This document shows, piece by piece, positions 25,023-36,258 of a stretch of DNA of 64,000 nt. The stretch comes from Glycine soja. Taxonomy: Eukaryota > Streptophyta > Magnoliopsida > Fabales > Fabaceae. Within the stretch, counting starts at the first letter, position 1; each line of letters starts with the position of its first letter. The translations under genes and the position numbers were made by a program. The DNA lies in contig NC_041011.1 in the NCBI RefSeq assembly GCF_004193775.1, forward strand, positions 13,324,968 through 13,388,967, read 5' to 3'. The notes beneath the pieces were generated by a model. That model was not told where the DNA came from. It ran no database searches and worked only from the letters and a program-made list of their open reading frames with translations.

Positions 25023-25821
25023 GACTTAAATATATTTTTCATATCTTAAAACTCATTTTCAAGTTAGTATATGAAATTCACTTTTGATCAATTACATACC
25101 AGTTGTTAGTCTCATTTTGTTAAGTGATAACGTGACAGACGAAATGTCACATCATTCAACCCACATCAGATGAAGTCATGTCATTATTTATTATTTAATT
25201 TATTTTAAAATTTCAATTATTAAATGGTGAGGTCGATTTTGTTGGATCTGTTTCCTCCGTTATGGGTTCAGGGTTTGGACGAATCCATTGCAATGCCAAC
25301 CGCACCATAACCTCTCACGCAATGTTCCGCTCCTCCAACATTTCTCTGATTGCTATTTCACTTTTGTCGCCACCAGCAAGGGTTTCAAGAATTTCAGTTT
25401 GGGAAAAAGAGTCGTCGTGGAGGTGAATTGCAGCGATGACGATCAGAGGAGGAGTTTGCGGTATGGTTTAAGTGGATTGGAGATGTACGTTGATTACAAT
25501 GAGGAGCTCTCTACGATTGCGCTCGATTTGTTGGAAATTATAGGATTTAATCATCATATCGAAGAGTCGAAATGGAGCGATGAAGTGAGTGGTGGAAATG
25601 GTTTTGAATTGGAAGTAATGACATGACTTCCTACATGTAAGGTGATTAGGCTTGTTGACGTGACATTTCATCTGCCACATTATTACTTAATAGAATGAGA
25701 CTAATGACAGGTATTACATTGAAACATAATTTTTTTTCAAGTATGTAATTGACCAAAAGTAAATTTCAAGTAGTAACTTGAAATTGACCTATTTTCTAAG
25801 TATGAAAAACATATTTAACCC
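25023..25821. mobile_element. Small Mutator-like element (Pack-MULE candidate)
   Basis: A perfect 9-bp direct repeat TAAATAATA lies at 25014-25022 and 25822-25830, the duplication length typical of Mutator-like elements. The termini (GACTTAAATAT on the left, GGGTTAAATAT from the right in reverse complement) match at 9 of 11 bases. The inverted similarity runs much further inward: TTTTTCATA, TTACTTTTG and TCAATTACATAC, then TTAGTCTCATT, TTAAGT and GAAATGTCAC. The interior holds GC-richer sequence with a non-transposase open frame, the layout of an element that has captured host DNA. Confidence 0.8.
25288..25626 (+). CDS. Hypothetical ORF inside the Mutator-like element
   Basis: The frame stays open from about 25229 to the stop at 25624-25626. 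No ATG is obvious at its 5' end; the position given starts at a TTG. The product includes FSDCYFTFVATSKGFKNFSL, a CSDDDQRR patch, then YVDYNEELSTIALDLLEIIG. I do not recognise the family. The composition is richer in GC than the surroundings and reads like real protein. It most likely derives from a captured host-gene exon carried by the element; expression is unknown. No transposase motif is present. Confidence 0.35.
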   Translation: MQCQPHHNLSRNVPLLQHFSDCYFTFVATSKGFKNFSLGKRVVVEVNCSDDDQRRSLRYGLSGLEMYVDYNEELSTIALDLLEIIGFNHHIEESKWSDEVSGGNGFELEVMT

Positions 25822-25830
25822 TAAATAATA

Positions 25831-27455
25831 ATATAAAGAATATTTACATTATCTCACACACACACACACATACTGTGAGTGCAAATGTATTTTACCATGT
25901 ACACTAATAAGAACTCATTCTTGGAGCAAATTTTAAAATAATTATTATAAAATTAATAAATTTACCATTTATAATACTTATACATTTAAAAACTAAAATG
26001 TATTTTAGTTGAAAAGAATACTTTACTTAAATATAAGTTATGTTTGACAAGATATTTCAGTTCATTTCTATTTTTTTTTACTAGTTGAAAAATTCATTTG
26101 ATTGTTCGGTAAATAAATTTGTTTTAATAACTTTTAGTATTTTTTAAAACATGCAGTTGTTTTTAAAACGCTAAGTTCTACATTTTTATATTTTTTTTCT
26201 TTATATTTATCAAATTTTCTACTTATCATTTTTAAATAAATCATGATTTTATTGTTTTTCAATTATTTTACACTTTTCAGCTACTTCAACAATTAGTTTA
26301 CTTTTATCAAATACTTATAATTTAATAAGTTAACTTTTAAATTTTTAACTAATTTTTCAGTTTCCAATTAACTTTCTGATTAATTTTGTCGAACATAATG
26401 ATATTTGTAACATAATATTATAATTATAATACTAATATATAGAAGCATGGAAGAATCAAGAATGAAAGACTCAATGGGGTGTAGCTCACTTGGGTGAGTT
26501 TGTGGAAAAAGATTAGAGTTTGATCCTCACAAAAATACATTCTAAGAGGAGGAGTGATGAATTTTAAGTGTGAAAATCTTGAATTCTCAATCAAAAATTA
26601 GTCCCATAACCCGAAATTTGTAAAAATACCCTTGCATACCAAACTTAAGGTCCTAATTCCAATGAGGGTTCCTGTTCTAATATTAAAAACTGTATCGGGG
26701 TTTGCGTGGGTTTGGTCCCCCGTGAGGCTGAAATAGTTGTTTACGGCCGAAGCTTCCACTGCACACACCACAAACCCATTGAGTGTCATTCAACTATAAG
26801 TCTTTATAAACAAGAGTCTTAAAATAATTATTTACAAAAAAACTATTAATTTTCATTTATAAAACAATTTATAATTAAAATACAATATAATATTTTTTTA
26901 TACTAACAATATATCAATCTCCTAAATGAATTTGCAATTACTTACGTCTGTGTAAAAAAAATTTACATAAATATAATAGGATTGTCACTTTAATTGCAAT
27001 ATTATTTGATTAATATTGTATTATATTATACTATATCATATTATATCATAGTGTATTGCATTGATATTTTCATGTCAGGTAAAATTTTAAAAATTAAAAC
27101 AAAAAAAGAAAACATTTCAAAAAAAAAAATAATTAAATCCACGCGATGTACTAATGCAAATTTAATTTAAAAATAAGTAGATGATGTTAAAAATTATAAT
27201 ATAGAAAATTAATTTAAATGATTCAATTTTAAATTTAAAAGTATAAAAAAATAACTTTACTTAGTAACATGATGTTGGTCTAAGTGAAGTTAGGTTCAAT
27301 ACCTTTGAGTATGTTTTAGATTTGAGTCTTGTAAATGAAGAAATGTGGTTAAGAAAGACTTCATTAAAGATAGTCAATTAGCTTTCTAAAAATGACTACT
27401 CATTAGCAAAGTTGGTGATACTTCACACCAATGTTATGGTGAAAAAAATATATTA
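25831..27455. other. AT-rich intergenic DNA
   Basis: A short (CA)n run lies near 25857-25870. A moderately complex patch at 26580-26800 gives a 63-residue minus-strand reading with no recognised motif and could be part of an unassigned repeat. Nothing else is supported. Confidence 0.45.
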
Positions 27456-27461
27456 CATAAC

Positions 27462-28963
27462 ATGATTGATGTACTTATTGAGATTGAAGCCTTGTGTGAA
27501 AACAGAACATGGTCTTTAGTTTCACTACCACCCGAGAAGAAATCAATTGGTTGTTGGTGGGTCTTCAAAATTAAATGCAAATATGATGGAAGCATTAAAA
27601 GGTATAAAGTGCGACTAATTGCTAAAGGCTATACCCAAATTGAAGGGATTGATTATTTTGATACTTTTGCCCATGTTGCAAAACTTGTTACATTTAGAGT
27701 TCTTTTCTCTATCTCTACTGCTGAAAATTGGTCTCTTCATCAACTTGGCGTCAATAATGCATTCTTACATAGTGATTTGCACGAAGATGTCTACATGCAA
27801 TTGCCACCGGGTTTTAGACGTCATGGGGAGCCCCTTGTTTTTAAGTTACATAAGTCATTATATGGCCTTAAACAGGCATCGCGAAACTAGTATTGCAAAT
27901 TTTCTACAATTTTTTGAATTTGGTTTCACACATAGTACAATTGATCCATCTCTTTTTTGTCTGCATCGTGAATCTGGTTCTATTTTCTAGCTTCTTTATG
28001 TTGATGACATTGTTCTCACAAGTTCAGATTCTCATCTTATGAGATTGGTTAAGGATCCTTTACATATCCCTTTTAAAATTAAAGATTTGGGGAACTTGAA
28101 ATATTTTTTGGGTATTGAAGTTGCAAGATCAAAGTAGGGTATTTTCTTATCACAGAGACAATATGCTCTTGACATCATATCTGACAGTGGTCTTACTGCT
28201 ACCAAACTTGTGGACTTCCCTATGGAAAGAAACCTAAAATTATCTCCTTCTGATAATATAATTTTAACTAATCATGCATCGTATCGTCGTCTTGTGGGTC
28301 ATCTAATTTATCTAACAGTAACACGTCCTGACATTTCCTACCCTGTCAACATTTTAAGTCAATTCATGAATGCTCCTCGTCAACCACACATATTTGCCAC
28401 CTAAAGTCCACACATGGCCAAGGCATTTTCTTTCCTTCTAATTCAGATTTATCTCTTCAAGGCTTCTGCGATTTTGATTGGGCCAGTTGTCCAACCACTT
28501 GACACTCTACTAAGAGTTTTCCATTTTTTTTTTGGGCCTTAGTATAGTTTCTTGGAAGACAAAGAAACAAGATGTGGTCTCTCGTTCATCTATTGAAGCA
28601 TAATATCGAGCCATGGCCAATGCCACTTGTGAGATTACTTGGCTCTCATATCTTTTGTGACAACTAGGTTGCACTGCATATTGCCTCAAATTTGGTATAT
28701 CACGAGCGCACTAAACACATAGAGATTGATTGCGATGTTGTTTGTGCAAAAATTTATTCTAGTCTAATTATGCTATGAAAGTCAGTTCTGCAAATCAAAT
28801 TGATGATTTGCTAACCAAGTCCTTGGGCAAATATTACTTCCTGGCTAAAGAGCTAGATGGGGCTTTCCAACTTACATGCCCTATCTTGAGGGGAAGTATT
28901 ATTAGCAACAAATCAATAAGATCAATTATTGATATTTATTGCAGATCTGTTATTCATATATGA
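27462..28963 (+). pseudogene. Ty1/copia pol 3' half (reverse transcriptase and RNase H), decayed
   Basis: The first frame (27462-27890) holds the copia reverse transcriptase start, [20 protein letters not shown], then [20 protein letters not shown] and SLYGLKQAS. The usual HQLDVNNAF Asp is replaced by Gly, so a catalytic residue is gone. After frameshifts the YVDDIVL box survives near 28000, followed by FLGIEVARSK, YRRLVGHLIYLTVTRPDISY and a broken RNase H. The C-terminal piece (28775-28963) reads QIDDLLTKSLG. The 5' half (gag, protease, integrase) is absent. Confidence 0.85.
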
Positions 28964-29120
28964 TTCTATTTATTATTATTAATAGGATTTGATATTGTTA
29001 GTTTTTCCTTCCATGTTTCCCATTTTAGATTAGTCCTCAATTTCCCCTTTGTAATCCTATTTAACTATTTTCGGTAATTCAATTGAGTACAACACACTTT
29101 TCTGCCATATTACTCTCTTT
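28884..29120 (+). repeat. Polypurine tract and short 3' LTR remnant of the decayed copia
   Basis: TTGAGGGGAAG at 28884-28894 directly follows the pol remnant and fits a copia polypurine tract. The next roughly 220 bp are T-rich and end in a terminator-like pattern (TTTCGGTAATTCAATTGAGTA), as in short copia LTRs. No second LTR is present, so the right border is approximate. Confidence 0.5.
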
Positions 29121-29489
29121 GTGTTTCTTTACACTTACCACTAGTTTAAGGATCATAAAAATCTAAACTTTGACACCCTTGATGACCTTTTCTTAGATAT
29201 CACAAATATCGTCTTTTGGAAATGAAGAAATAAAGATGTGATATGAAGGGCTCATTGTTAATCCATCTTTGGTTGATTTACTAAGTCTTTCGTAGATACA
29301 ATTTGAAAACCAACCTTATGGAATAGACTAGAAGAAGTGTTTAATAATGTGTTAGCATAAAACTTAAAACTTTTTTTTGCAAAGATGGAACCTTTATCAA
29401 ATTTTTTTTTTTACAAACACTTAGAAAATAAAGTTGCCAAAAAGATTGTCCAACATAGTGAAAAATTGGATTTCACAAAAACTGATTTA

Positions 29490-30068
29490 TGTAGATGCAA
29501 AGCTTCAAGAACTATTTTGATGATGCCAAGGAATTTCAAAGATCATTCAGATGAATTTCAAGGATGAAGAAAGCAAGATGTCAAGCAAAAGCAAAGATCT
29601 CAAGATAAGAATTAAGATAGACTCTTAGAAAAGTTTTTGAAAAGCAAAAATGATTGGCCAAGTGATTCTCCAAGTATTTTACTCTCTGATAATCAATTAC
29701 CAGAAGGTTGTAAGCGATTACCAGAAGCCCAAACATTTCTGAACAAGGTTTCTCAAAGGTGTAAAGGATTTGTGAGATAGTGGAACTCCCAAGCGGATTT
29801 CTTGGGGACTGGACGTAGGCAATGAACTTTGCCGAACTAGTATAAAAACTGTGTTTGCACTTTCTCTTTCCTTAAACTCTTTTATTTATTGTTGCTTAAC
29901 ATTTACATTCAGACTGTTTAATTTGAATCATCATTTATAAATTCATCTTTAAGGGAACTTGGAACTTGCATTAAAATCAAAGTAGAATTTTTAATTGGGG
30001 AATAGTTTGTAAAATCTTAATTCCACCCCCCCCCCCTTCTTAAGATTTTTGAGGCCACTTGTTTAACA
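29490..30068 (+). repeat. 5' LTR of the copia element, internally deleted
   Basis: It starts TGTAGATGC and ends TTTAACA. Relative to the 3' LTR it lacks about 560 bp, with the junction at a shared GTGTAA string, plus a smaller gap of about 17 bp. The deletion removed most of the palindrome pairs, the TATA box and the hairpin region, so this LTR is unlikely to promote transcription. One palindrome pair remains at 29690 and 29711. A C-homopolymer lies near 30026-30038. Confidence 0.92.
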
Positions 30069-30070
30069 AG

Positions 30071-30082
30071 TGGTATCAGAGC
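30071..30082 (+). promoter_or_regulatory. Initiator-Met tRNA primer-binding site
   Basis: TGGTATCAGAGC lies two bases past the 5' LTR. It is a perfect copy of the usual plant LTR-element primer site complementary to the 3' end of initiator-Met tRNA. Confidence 0.95.
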
Positions 30083-30118
30083 TTCATTCTTGTATAAAGC
30101 TTAGAAGCTTCAAGAATA

Positions 30119-31810
30119 ATGGCATCAACAAACTTCTTATTCCCAGAAGGAATTTCAATAAATAGGCTTCCTATTTTTAATGGAGAGGGTTACCACTACT
30201 GGAAAACCCAAATGCAAATCTTCATTGAGGGAATAGACTTAAAAATTTGGGAAGCCATAGAAATAGGACCTTATGTACCCACCATGGTGGCTGGAAATAC
30301 AACAATAGAAAAACCTAGGGGAGATTGGAGTGAGGAAGAAAGAAGACAAGTACAATATAACTTAAAAGCCAAAAACATAATTACATCTGCCTTGGGAATG
30401 GATGAGTATTTTAGGGTATCAAATTGTAAAAATGCAAAAGATATGTGGGATACCCTACAAGTAACACATGAGGGCACAACAGATGTAAAAAGATCTAGGA
30501 TAAATACATTAACTCATGAATATGAACTGTTTAGAATGAATACAAATGAAAGTATACAAGACATGCAAAAGAGGTTTACTCATATAATAAATCACCTTGC
30601 ATCTTTAGGAAAAACTTTTCCAAATGAAGATCTCATAAATAAAGTATTGAGATGTTTAAGCAGGGAATGACAACCTAAGATAACAGCCATTACTGAGTCA
30701 CAAGATTTAACTAACATGTCTCTTGCTACATTATTTGGAAAGTTACAGGAACACGAAATGAAATTGTTGAGATTAAATCAACATAAAGAAAATGATAAGA
30801 AGAAGAAGGGAATCGATCTTAAAGCCTCATCTTCAATCCAAGAAGAAAGTGATAATGAAGATTCAATTGACTTGGATGAAGATCAAGATCTTAGCCTCTT
30901 TGCCAAAAGATTCAACAAATTCCTTAGGATGAGAGGAACTCAAAGAAGACAAAACTTCAAACCTAAAAGAAGGATTGAAGAATCATCCCAAACTCCAAGA
31001 TGCTATGAGTGCAATCAACCCGGACATATGAGGATTGATTGTCCGATCTTTAAGAAGTTCGAAAACAAGAACATTGGAGAAAAGAAGGCAAAGAAGGCCT
31101 ACATCACATGGGATGATAACGACTTAGAATCGTCTGATGATTCTGAAAAAGAAGTGATTAATCTATGTCTAATGGGAAAAAACTATGAAAGCGACGAAGA
31201 GGTAACATCTTCTAACAAATCTATTTCTTTTGATGAGTTACAGGATGCATTTACTGAATTACATAGTGAATCTATTAAACTTGCAAAACTTGTTTCTTCA
31301 TCTAAGAAAACTATTTCAGATTTAGAGAAAGAGATTTCAAAGTTAAATAAAGAGTTAGATCATATTAAGACTGAAGTTTCAATCTCTAAATCAAGTAGTA
31401 AAATAAATGCTTCTACTATGACTATTGAAAAAGAAAATTCATGTGAATGTTGTAGTAAATATGTAGAAGAAATTAAAAACCTAAAAAACTCACTTGCCAA
31501 ATTTTCAAGTGGCAAAAACAACCGAGATATTATATTAGGAAAACAAAGATGTATTTTTGATAAAGCAGGGATTGGATATAAACCAGAAAAACAACAAAAG
31601 TTTTATAAAAATTTCTTTTCTTCCACACAAAAATATAATTCTCCTTTCATTACATGTTTTTATTATGGAAGAAAAGGGCATGGCATATCTACATGCTATT
31701 TTAGAAAAAATTGCAACAATATTAAAATGATTTGGATCCCAAAAGGATCCGTTGTTCACACTAACACTCAAGGACCTAATAAAGATTGGGTACCTAAGTC
31801 ACAATGTTGA
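30119..31810 (+). pseudogene. gag with zinc knuckle (Ty1/copia)
   Basis: The ATG at 30119 opens a gag frame with INRLPIFNGEGYHYWKTQMQ, typical of the copia gag N-terminus, followed by a UBN2-like region (DMWDTLQVTHEG, MQKRFTHIINHLASLGK). A nonsense codon at 30668-30670 follows CLSRE where Trp is usual. The same frame continues to a CCHC knuckle (CYECNQPGHMRIDC, near 31003-31044), a Lys/Glu-rich coiled region and a stop at 31808-31810. A second Cys/His cluster at 31650-31700 is imperfect. The protein would form the virus-like particle shell. Confidence 0.9.
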
Positions 31811-31824
31811 TCTTGTAGGAACCC

Positions 31825-32973
31825 TTGAGGAAAAAGTGGTACATAGTTAGCGGGTGCTCAAAACATATGACGGGAGATGCATCAAAGTTCACACATATCT
31901 CTCCCAAGAAAAACGGGCATGTAACTTATGGTGACAACAACAAAGGTAAAATTCTTGGAGTTGGAAAAATAGGTATGAATTCTTCAACCTCCATTGAAAA
32001 TGTTATACTTGTTGAAGGCCTTAAGCACAACCTACTTAGTGTTAGTCAATTATGGGATAAAGACTATCTGGTATCATTTTATTCTAAAAAATGTGTCATT
32101 GAACATGGACATGATACAAATATAAAGCATATAGGGTTTAGAGTCAATAATGTTTACATGATAGACTTAAGTCAAAAACTAGGTGATAATCAATGTTTTC
32201 TTAGCAAAAATGATTATCCATGGCTATGGCATAAAAGGATTGCTCACATTAACATGGAACACTTAAACAAATTAATTTCAAAAGATTTAGTTGTTGGATT
32301 GCCAAAACTAAAATTTGAAAAAGATAGACTATGTGATGCATGCCAAAAAGGGAAAACAAACTAGAGTTTCATTCAAATCCAAAAACATTGTTTCAACTAC
32401 TCAACCTTTACAATTACTACACATGGATTTGTTTGGCCCTTCTAGAATCATGAGTTTTGGAGGAAGTTACTATGCCCTTGTTATAGTTGATGATTATTCT
32501 AGATACGCTTGGACACTATTTATCACTCATAAGAATGATGCATTTCAAGCATTTAGGAAACTTGCAAAAATGATTCAAAACAAGAAAAATCTCAAAATTA
32601 TATCTATTAGGAGTGATCATGGGGTGAATTTGAAAATAAAGAATTTGAATTATTTTGTCATAAGCATGGCATTGAACATAACTTTTCTGCACCTAGAACC
32701 CCTCAACAAAATGGAGTTGTTGAAAGGAAAAATAGATCTTTGGAAGAAATTGCTAGAACCTTATTAAATGACACTCCTCTTCCAAAATATTTTTGGGCTG
32801 AAGCTGTTAATATTGCATGCTATATCATGAATAGGGCTTTAATAAGACCCATTTTAAAGAAAACTTCATATGACCTGTTTAATGGTAGAAAACCCAACAT
32901 TTCACACCTTCATGTTTTTGGCTGCAAATGCTTTGTATTAAACAATGGAAAAAGAAAACATAGGAAAGTTTAA
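31825..32973 (+). pseudogene. Protease and integrase (Ty1/copia pol), frameshifted
   Basis: The protease site reads WYIVSGCSKHMTG where the family has Asp before SGCS, so the catalytic residue is replaced by Val. A gag-pre-integrase HHCC region follows ([23 protein letters not shown]). The integrase core starts after a frameshift near 32340 with LLHMDLFGPSR and IRSDHG. A further shift near 32635 leads to NGVVERKNRSLEEIARTLL with the catalytic Glu, then MNRALIRPILKKTSYDLFNG. D,D,E are all present but spread over different frames. Confidence 0.9.
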
Positions 32974-34892
32974 TGCTAAGTCAAATGAAGGAATTTTCCT
33001 TGGTTATTCCATGCATAGTAAAGCTTATAGAATATATAATAAGAGAACTATGACTATTGAAGAATCTATTCATGTTTCCTTTTATGAGTCTAATGCTATT
33101 CCTCCAAGAAAGGATATTTTAGATGATATTGCAGAATCTTTAGAACAAATGCATATTTATGGACAAGATTCTAAAGGAAAAGGAAGCAATGAAGATCCTC
33201 CAGTAGAAGCCAAATCAAATGATGAACTTCTGAGAGAATGGAAAGCTTCAAGAGATCATCCCCTTGACAACATTATTGGTGATATCTCAAAAGGGGTAAC
33301 ACCTAGACATTCTCTTAAAGATTTATGCAATAATATGGCTTTTGTGTGTATGATTGAACCTAAAAATTTAAGTGAAGCCATAATAGATGATCATTGGATA
33401 GTTTCTATGCAAGAAGAACTAAATCAGTTTGAGAGAAATAATGTGTGTGAACTAGTAGAGAAACCTGAAAACTACCCCATCATAGGAACAAAATGGGTAT
33501 TTAGGAATAAGTTAGATGAACATGGCATAATCATTAGGAATAAGGCTAGGTTAATTGCAAAAGGGTATAATCAAAAAGAGGGAATAGATTATGAAGAAAC
33601 ATATGCTCCTGTTGCAAGACTAGAAGCCATTAGAATGCTTTTAGCTTATGCATCCATAATAAATTTTAAGCTTTATCAAATGGATGTTAAAAGTGCTTTT
33701 CTAAATGGCTTAATTCAAGAAGAAGTATATATAGAACAACCCCCAGGTTTTGATATCTCAGATAAGCCAAATCATGTTTATAGATTGAGGAAGACTCTAT
33801 ATGGTTTGAAACAAGCCCCTAGGGCATGGTATGAACGTCTAAGTAAATTTTTTTTAGAGAAAGATTTTTCTAGAGGAAAAGTGGATACCACACTGTTCAT
33901 AAAGAGAAAGCATGATGATATTCTGTTAGTTCAAATATATGTTGATGATATAATCTTTGGATCCACTAATGATTCGCTGTGCAAGGAGTTCTCTCTTGAT
34001 ATGCAAAGCGAATTTGAAATGTCGATGATGGGAGAATTAAACTACTTCCTGGGGTTACAAATCAAGCAAACTAAAAAAGTTATATTCGTCAACCAAGCAA
34101 AATACTGCAAAGAACTGATCAAAAGATTTGGGATGGAAAGTGCAAAGCACATGGCTACACCTATGAGTACTGGCTATTACTTAGATAAAGATGAATCTGG
34201 TCAGTCTATAAACATGAAACAATATCGAGGTATAATCGGATCTCTTCTCTATTTATTTTCTAGTAGACCGGATATCATGTTTAGTGTATGCATGTGTGCT
34301 AGGTTCCAATCCAACCCCAAACAATCACATTTGAGTGAAGTAAAAAGGATCATAAGATACCTATTAGGAACAATCAATTTAGGATTATGGTATCCTAAGA
34401 ACTCAACATGTAACTTAATAGGATACTCAGATTCTGATTTTGTCGGATCCAAAACTGATAGAAAGAGCACAAGTGGGACTTGCCAATTCATTGGATCTGC
34501 TCTTGTCTCATGGCATAGCAAGAAGCAAAACAGTGTTGCTTTATCTACTACTGAAGCGGAATATATTTCTGCTGGCAGTTGTTGTGCACAAATATTATGG
34601 ATGAAGCAACAACTATATGACTATGGTATTCTTCTTGATCACATACCCATTAGGTGTGACAATACTAGTGCCATTAACCTTTCCAAAAACCCAGTACAAC
34701 ATTCTAGAACAAAACACAGAAATAAGGAACCACTTTTTAATAGACCATGTTTTGAAGGGAGACTGTGTACTAGAATTTGTGGATACTAAAAATCAACTTG
34801 CTGACATCTTTACCAAACCTCTCCCTAAGAAAACATTCTTTGCCATTAGGAGAGAATTAGGCCTCTTAGATATTAGTGATTTGAATAAATAA
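32945..34892 (+). pseudogene. Reverse transcriptase and RNase H (Ty1/copia pol)
   Basis: The main frame (32945-34789) contains the linker [17 protein letters not shown], reverse transcriptase motifs [32 protein letters not shown] and [14 protein letters not shown], and the catalytic YVDDIIFGS. RNase H follows with [19 protein letters not shown] and [10 protein letters not shown], all acidic residues kept. A frameshift near 34710 moves the last part into another frame (34617-34892) ending [14 protein letters not shown] and a stop. This half is the best preserved region of the element. Confidence 0.92.
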
Positions 34893-35082
34893 GGTAACAT
34901 TTGTTCACACACTTTGGCTTTTTGATGTCACCAAAGGGGGAGAAAAATGGGGGGATTAGAAATCAAGAAATAAATTTCAGAAAAATTAGGCATAATCTCC
35001 AAAAGAAAGGGGGAGCTTGGAATGAGTCAACGAACGAATAGAAATTGTATATGCTTTCTTGATTCCAGGTTTTGTCATCATC

Positions 35083-35096
35083 AAAAAAGGGGAAAT
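35083..35096 (+). promoter_or_regulatory. Polypurine tract of the copia element
   Basis: AAAAAAGGGGAAAT abuts the 3' LTR and suits second-strand priming. Further GGGGGAG strings lie at 34935-35015. Confidence 0.75.
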
Positions 35097-36253
35097 TGTA
35101 GAGGTAAAGCTTCAAGAATTATTTTGATGATGCCAAGGAATTTCAAAGATCATTCAAGATGAATTTCAAGGATGAAGAAAGCAAGATGTCAAGCAAAAGC
35201 AAATATCTCAAGATAAGAATTAAGATAGACTCTTAGAAAAGTTTTTGAAAAGCACAAATGATTGGCCAAGTGAGTTTCTATCTTGACAATAATTTTTCCA
35301 AGCATTTTACTCTCTGATAATCGATTACTAGAAGGTTGTAATCGATTACGAGAAGCCCAAACATTTCTAAACAAGGTTTCTCAAAGGTGTAATCGATTAC
35401 CATGGCATTGTAATCGATTACCAGTGCTTATAACGTTCAAAAATATTTTGAAAACCTTGTAATCGATTATACAAAACATGTAATCGATTATCAGTGGCTC
35501 TGAATGTTAAAATTCAAATATTTTCAAATGAAGAGTCACATCTTTTGAAGAAAAATAACTGTGTAATCGATTACACAAGCATTGTAATTGATTACCAGTG
35601 GAAAGTTTTTAGAAAATCTGCCAACAATCACATCTTTTCATTTGATTTTTGAATGGCCATCAAAGGCCTATAAATAGGTGACTTGGGCACGAATTTTCTT
35701 TAGAGTTTTCCCTATTCACAAAAGGCATAATCCTCTCAAACAAAAATCTCTTATCATCCAACATTCCTTGGTCAAACACTTGTGTTATTCAATAAGGAAT
35801 TGAGTGCTTCATTGTAAACATCTATCTCTTTCAAGAGAGATCATCTTCTTCTTCTTCTCTTTGTAATCAAAGGGCTAAGAGACTGAGAGTCTCTTGTTAT
35901 AAAGTATCTAAACACAAAGGAAGGGATGTCCTTGTGTGTTTCAGAAAGTGTAAAGTATTTGCGAGATAGTGGAACTCCCAAGCGGGTTTCTTGGGGATTG
36001 GACGTAGGCAACGGACTTTGCTGAACCAGTATAAAAACTGTGTTTGTACTTTCTCTTCCTTTAAACTCTTTTATTTATTTTTTCTTAACATTTACATTCA
36101 GATTGTTTAATTTGAATCATCATTTAGAAATTCATCTTTAAGGGAACTTGGAACTTGCATTAAAATCAAAGTAGAATTTTTAATTGGGGAATAGTTTGTA
36201 AAATCTTAATTCAACCCCCCCTTCTTAAGATTTCTGAGGTCACTTGTTTAACA
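35097..36253 (+). repeat. 3' LTR of the copia element (full length)
   Basis: It starts TGTAGAGG and ends TTTAACA. The first half holds eight TAATCGATTA-type palindromes. A TATA box (TATAAATA) lies near 35669. The leader part has an 8-bp perfect stem with a 3-base loop at 35877-35895. A conserved block (GGGGATTGGACGTAGGC, later AGTATAAAAACTGTG) lies at 35990-36045, and a C-run follows near 36214. Confidence 0.95.
35318..35594. repeat. Four pairs of TAATCGATTA palindromes, 21-bp spacing
   Basis: Copies start at 35318/35339, 35390/35411, 35460/35481 and 35564/35585. Within each pair the offset is 21 bp, and one copy has a single base change. All lie upstream of the LTR TATA box, where enhancer elements would be expected. 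Confidence 0.9.
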
Positions 36254-36258
36254 ATTTA

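Larger units (their letters stand above)
29490..36253 (+). mobile_element. Ty1/copia LTR retrotransposon, nearly full structure, inactive
   Basis: A 6.76-kb element is flanked by perfect 5-bp repeats ATTTA (29485-29489 and 36254-36258). The order is 5' LTR, initiator-Met primer site, gag, protease, integrase, reverse transcriptase, RNase H, polypurine tract, 3' LTR. Integrase before reverse transcriptase is the Ty1/copia order. The 5' LTR is 579 bp and the 3' LTR 1157 bp, because the 5' copy lost most of its middle after insertion. A nonsense codon in gag, several frameshifts and a protease active-site change make it non-autonomous. The purine-rich GGGGGAG strings after pol resemble SIRE-type elements, but the lineage is not certain. 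Confidence 0.95.

Noticed and set aside
35318..35594. CRISPR-like array reading of the TAATCGATTA repeats
   Set aside because: The repeats are short palindromes in a plant LTR with paired spacing, not a direct-repeat/spacer array, and recur in other LTR copies.
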